A stretch of DNA of 64,000 nucleotides, taken from assembly GCF_018408855.1 (NCBI RefSeq), contig NZ_AP024324.1:310001-374000 (forward strand), written 5' to 3'. Shown piece after piece: positions 63,609-64,000 of the stretch. The position numbers and the translations under genes were made by a program. This DNA comes from Caballeronia sp. NK8. Its GTDB lineage: Bacteria > Pseudomonadota > Gammaproteobacteria > Burkholderiales > Burkholderiaceae. The notes below the pieces were generated by a model. That model saw only the letters and a list, made by a program, of their open reading frames with translations. It was not told the DNA's origin and made no database searches. Positions within the stretch are counted from its first letter, which is position 1; every line of letters starts with the position of its first letter.

Positions 63609-64000
63609 ATGCTTTGCGATTCACCGAAAACGCCGTTTCTCGCCTTTCCCGCCGAGCCGGATTTGAGCAAGGTCGACGCGACCTTCGCCGTGCTCGGCGC
63701 GCCCTACGGCATTCCCTACAGCCCGGCGCTGCTTCATTGCGATGTCTCGAACGCGCCCGACAAGATCCGCGAACGCAGCTTTCGTTACGGTCGGCAAACC
63801 GGCCACTTCGATTTCGATCTGCAAGGCACGCTGTTCGGCGACTCGGGCGCGACAGGCGTCGACTGCGGTAACGTGCCCGGCACACTCGACGTCGCGCGCA
63901 ACGCGGCGGCGGTGACATCGGCGGTCGCTGCGCTGCTCACGCGCGGCGCGATCCCGATCGTGCTCGGCGGTGACGATTCGATTCCGCCGCTTTGCGTGCG
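63609..64000 (+). CDS. ureohydrolase (agmatinase/arginase) family, 3' end outside the window
   Basis: 130 codons are visible. GVDCGNVPGT and the first manganese motif LGGDDSIP are family features; most agmatinases have GGDHS, so the His-to-Asp change may mark a subgroup with another guanidino substrate. ATG 63609 has GAGG six bases before it. The gene runs off the right edge. It should split a guanidino compound into urea and an amine. Confidence 0.8.
   Translation, partial: MLCDSPKTPFLAFPAEPDLSKVDATFAVLGAPYGIPYSPALLHCDVSNAPDKIRERSFRYGRQTGHFDFDLQGTLFGDSGATGVDCGNVPGTLDVARNAAAVTSAVAALLTRGAIPIVLGGDDSIPPLCV

Overview
The window looks like a chromosomal or chromid segment of a Burkholderiales bacterium, most likely Paraburkholderia or Caballeronia. 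This rests on the high GC content, the dense and often overlapping operons, the gene families present (a GlpSTPQV-type transporter with its DUF2160 partner, a MexEF-like RND pump with a NodT-type lipoprotein, an IS1202/ISNCY-type insertion sequence) and the large number of LysR regulators and MFS carriers. No rRNA, tRNA, CRISPR array or replication origin was recognised.

Layout, left to right. 145-1867: three tandem, related secreted small proteins. 1908-11458: a drug-efflux and detoxification block. A leftward MFS - PEP-mutase-like - SDR unit and a leftward MFP-RND-OMF unit share the same promoter architecture, and a divergent HxlR regulator sits at 10946. 11455-14270: a LysR regulator, a DUF1993 protein and a YbdK-type carboxylate-amine ligase. 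14548-18540: an orphan TpsA-like exoprotein followed by an insertion sequence. 18981-25064: a glycerol-type ABC importer operon ended by a clear terminator. 25137-31072: a GntR regulator with two palindromic operators, then a gamma-glutamyltransferase, two MFS carriers and a GAF protein. 31120-35363: an SDR, a diguanylate cyclase, a hypothetical protein, an Hfq paralogue and a toxin-antitoxin pair with a perfect operator palindrome.

35509-44604: an XRE-cupin regulator divergent from a catabolic cluster (class C flavin monooxygenase, flavin reductase, aldehyde dehydrogenase, DUF3311 plus sodium:solute symporter, RibH2-type lumazine synthase, M20 amidohydrolase, MFS). No described pathway with this exact gene set comes to mind. 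44616-52586: a short-chain or unsaturated acyl-CoA cluster (AtoE-like carrier, acyl-CoA ligase, enoyl-CoA hydratase, AcuI-type acrylyl-CoA reductase) divergent from an MFS paralogue, an AcuR/NemR-like TetR regulator and a MaoC hydratase. 52692-56294: an accessory stretch with a lipoprotein hydrolase, a YCII protein, truncated livF and livG remnants, a decayed alpha/beta hydrolase containing a six-copy hexanucleotide repeat, and a SnoaL-like protein. 56667-64000: MFS, LysR, aspartate ammonia-lyase and a YbaK-type editing protein, then a LysR with a clear binding box divergent from an ACS-family MFS and a ureohydrolase cut by the window end.

The common theme is uptake and breakdown of nitrogen-containing and organic-acid compounds, each module with its own local regulator, plus one efflux regulon. 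The best candidates for something undescribed are the shared two-palindrome promoter module of the efflux block and the monooxygenase-RibH2 cluster. All calls come from reading the sequence; no database search was run.
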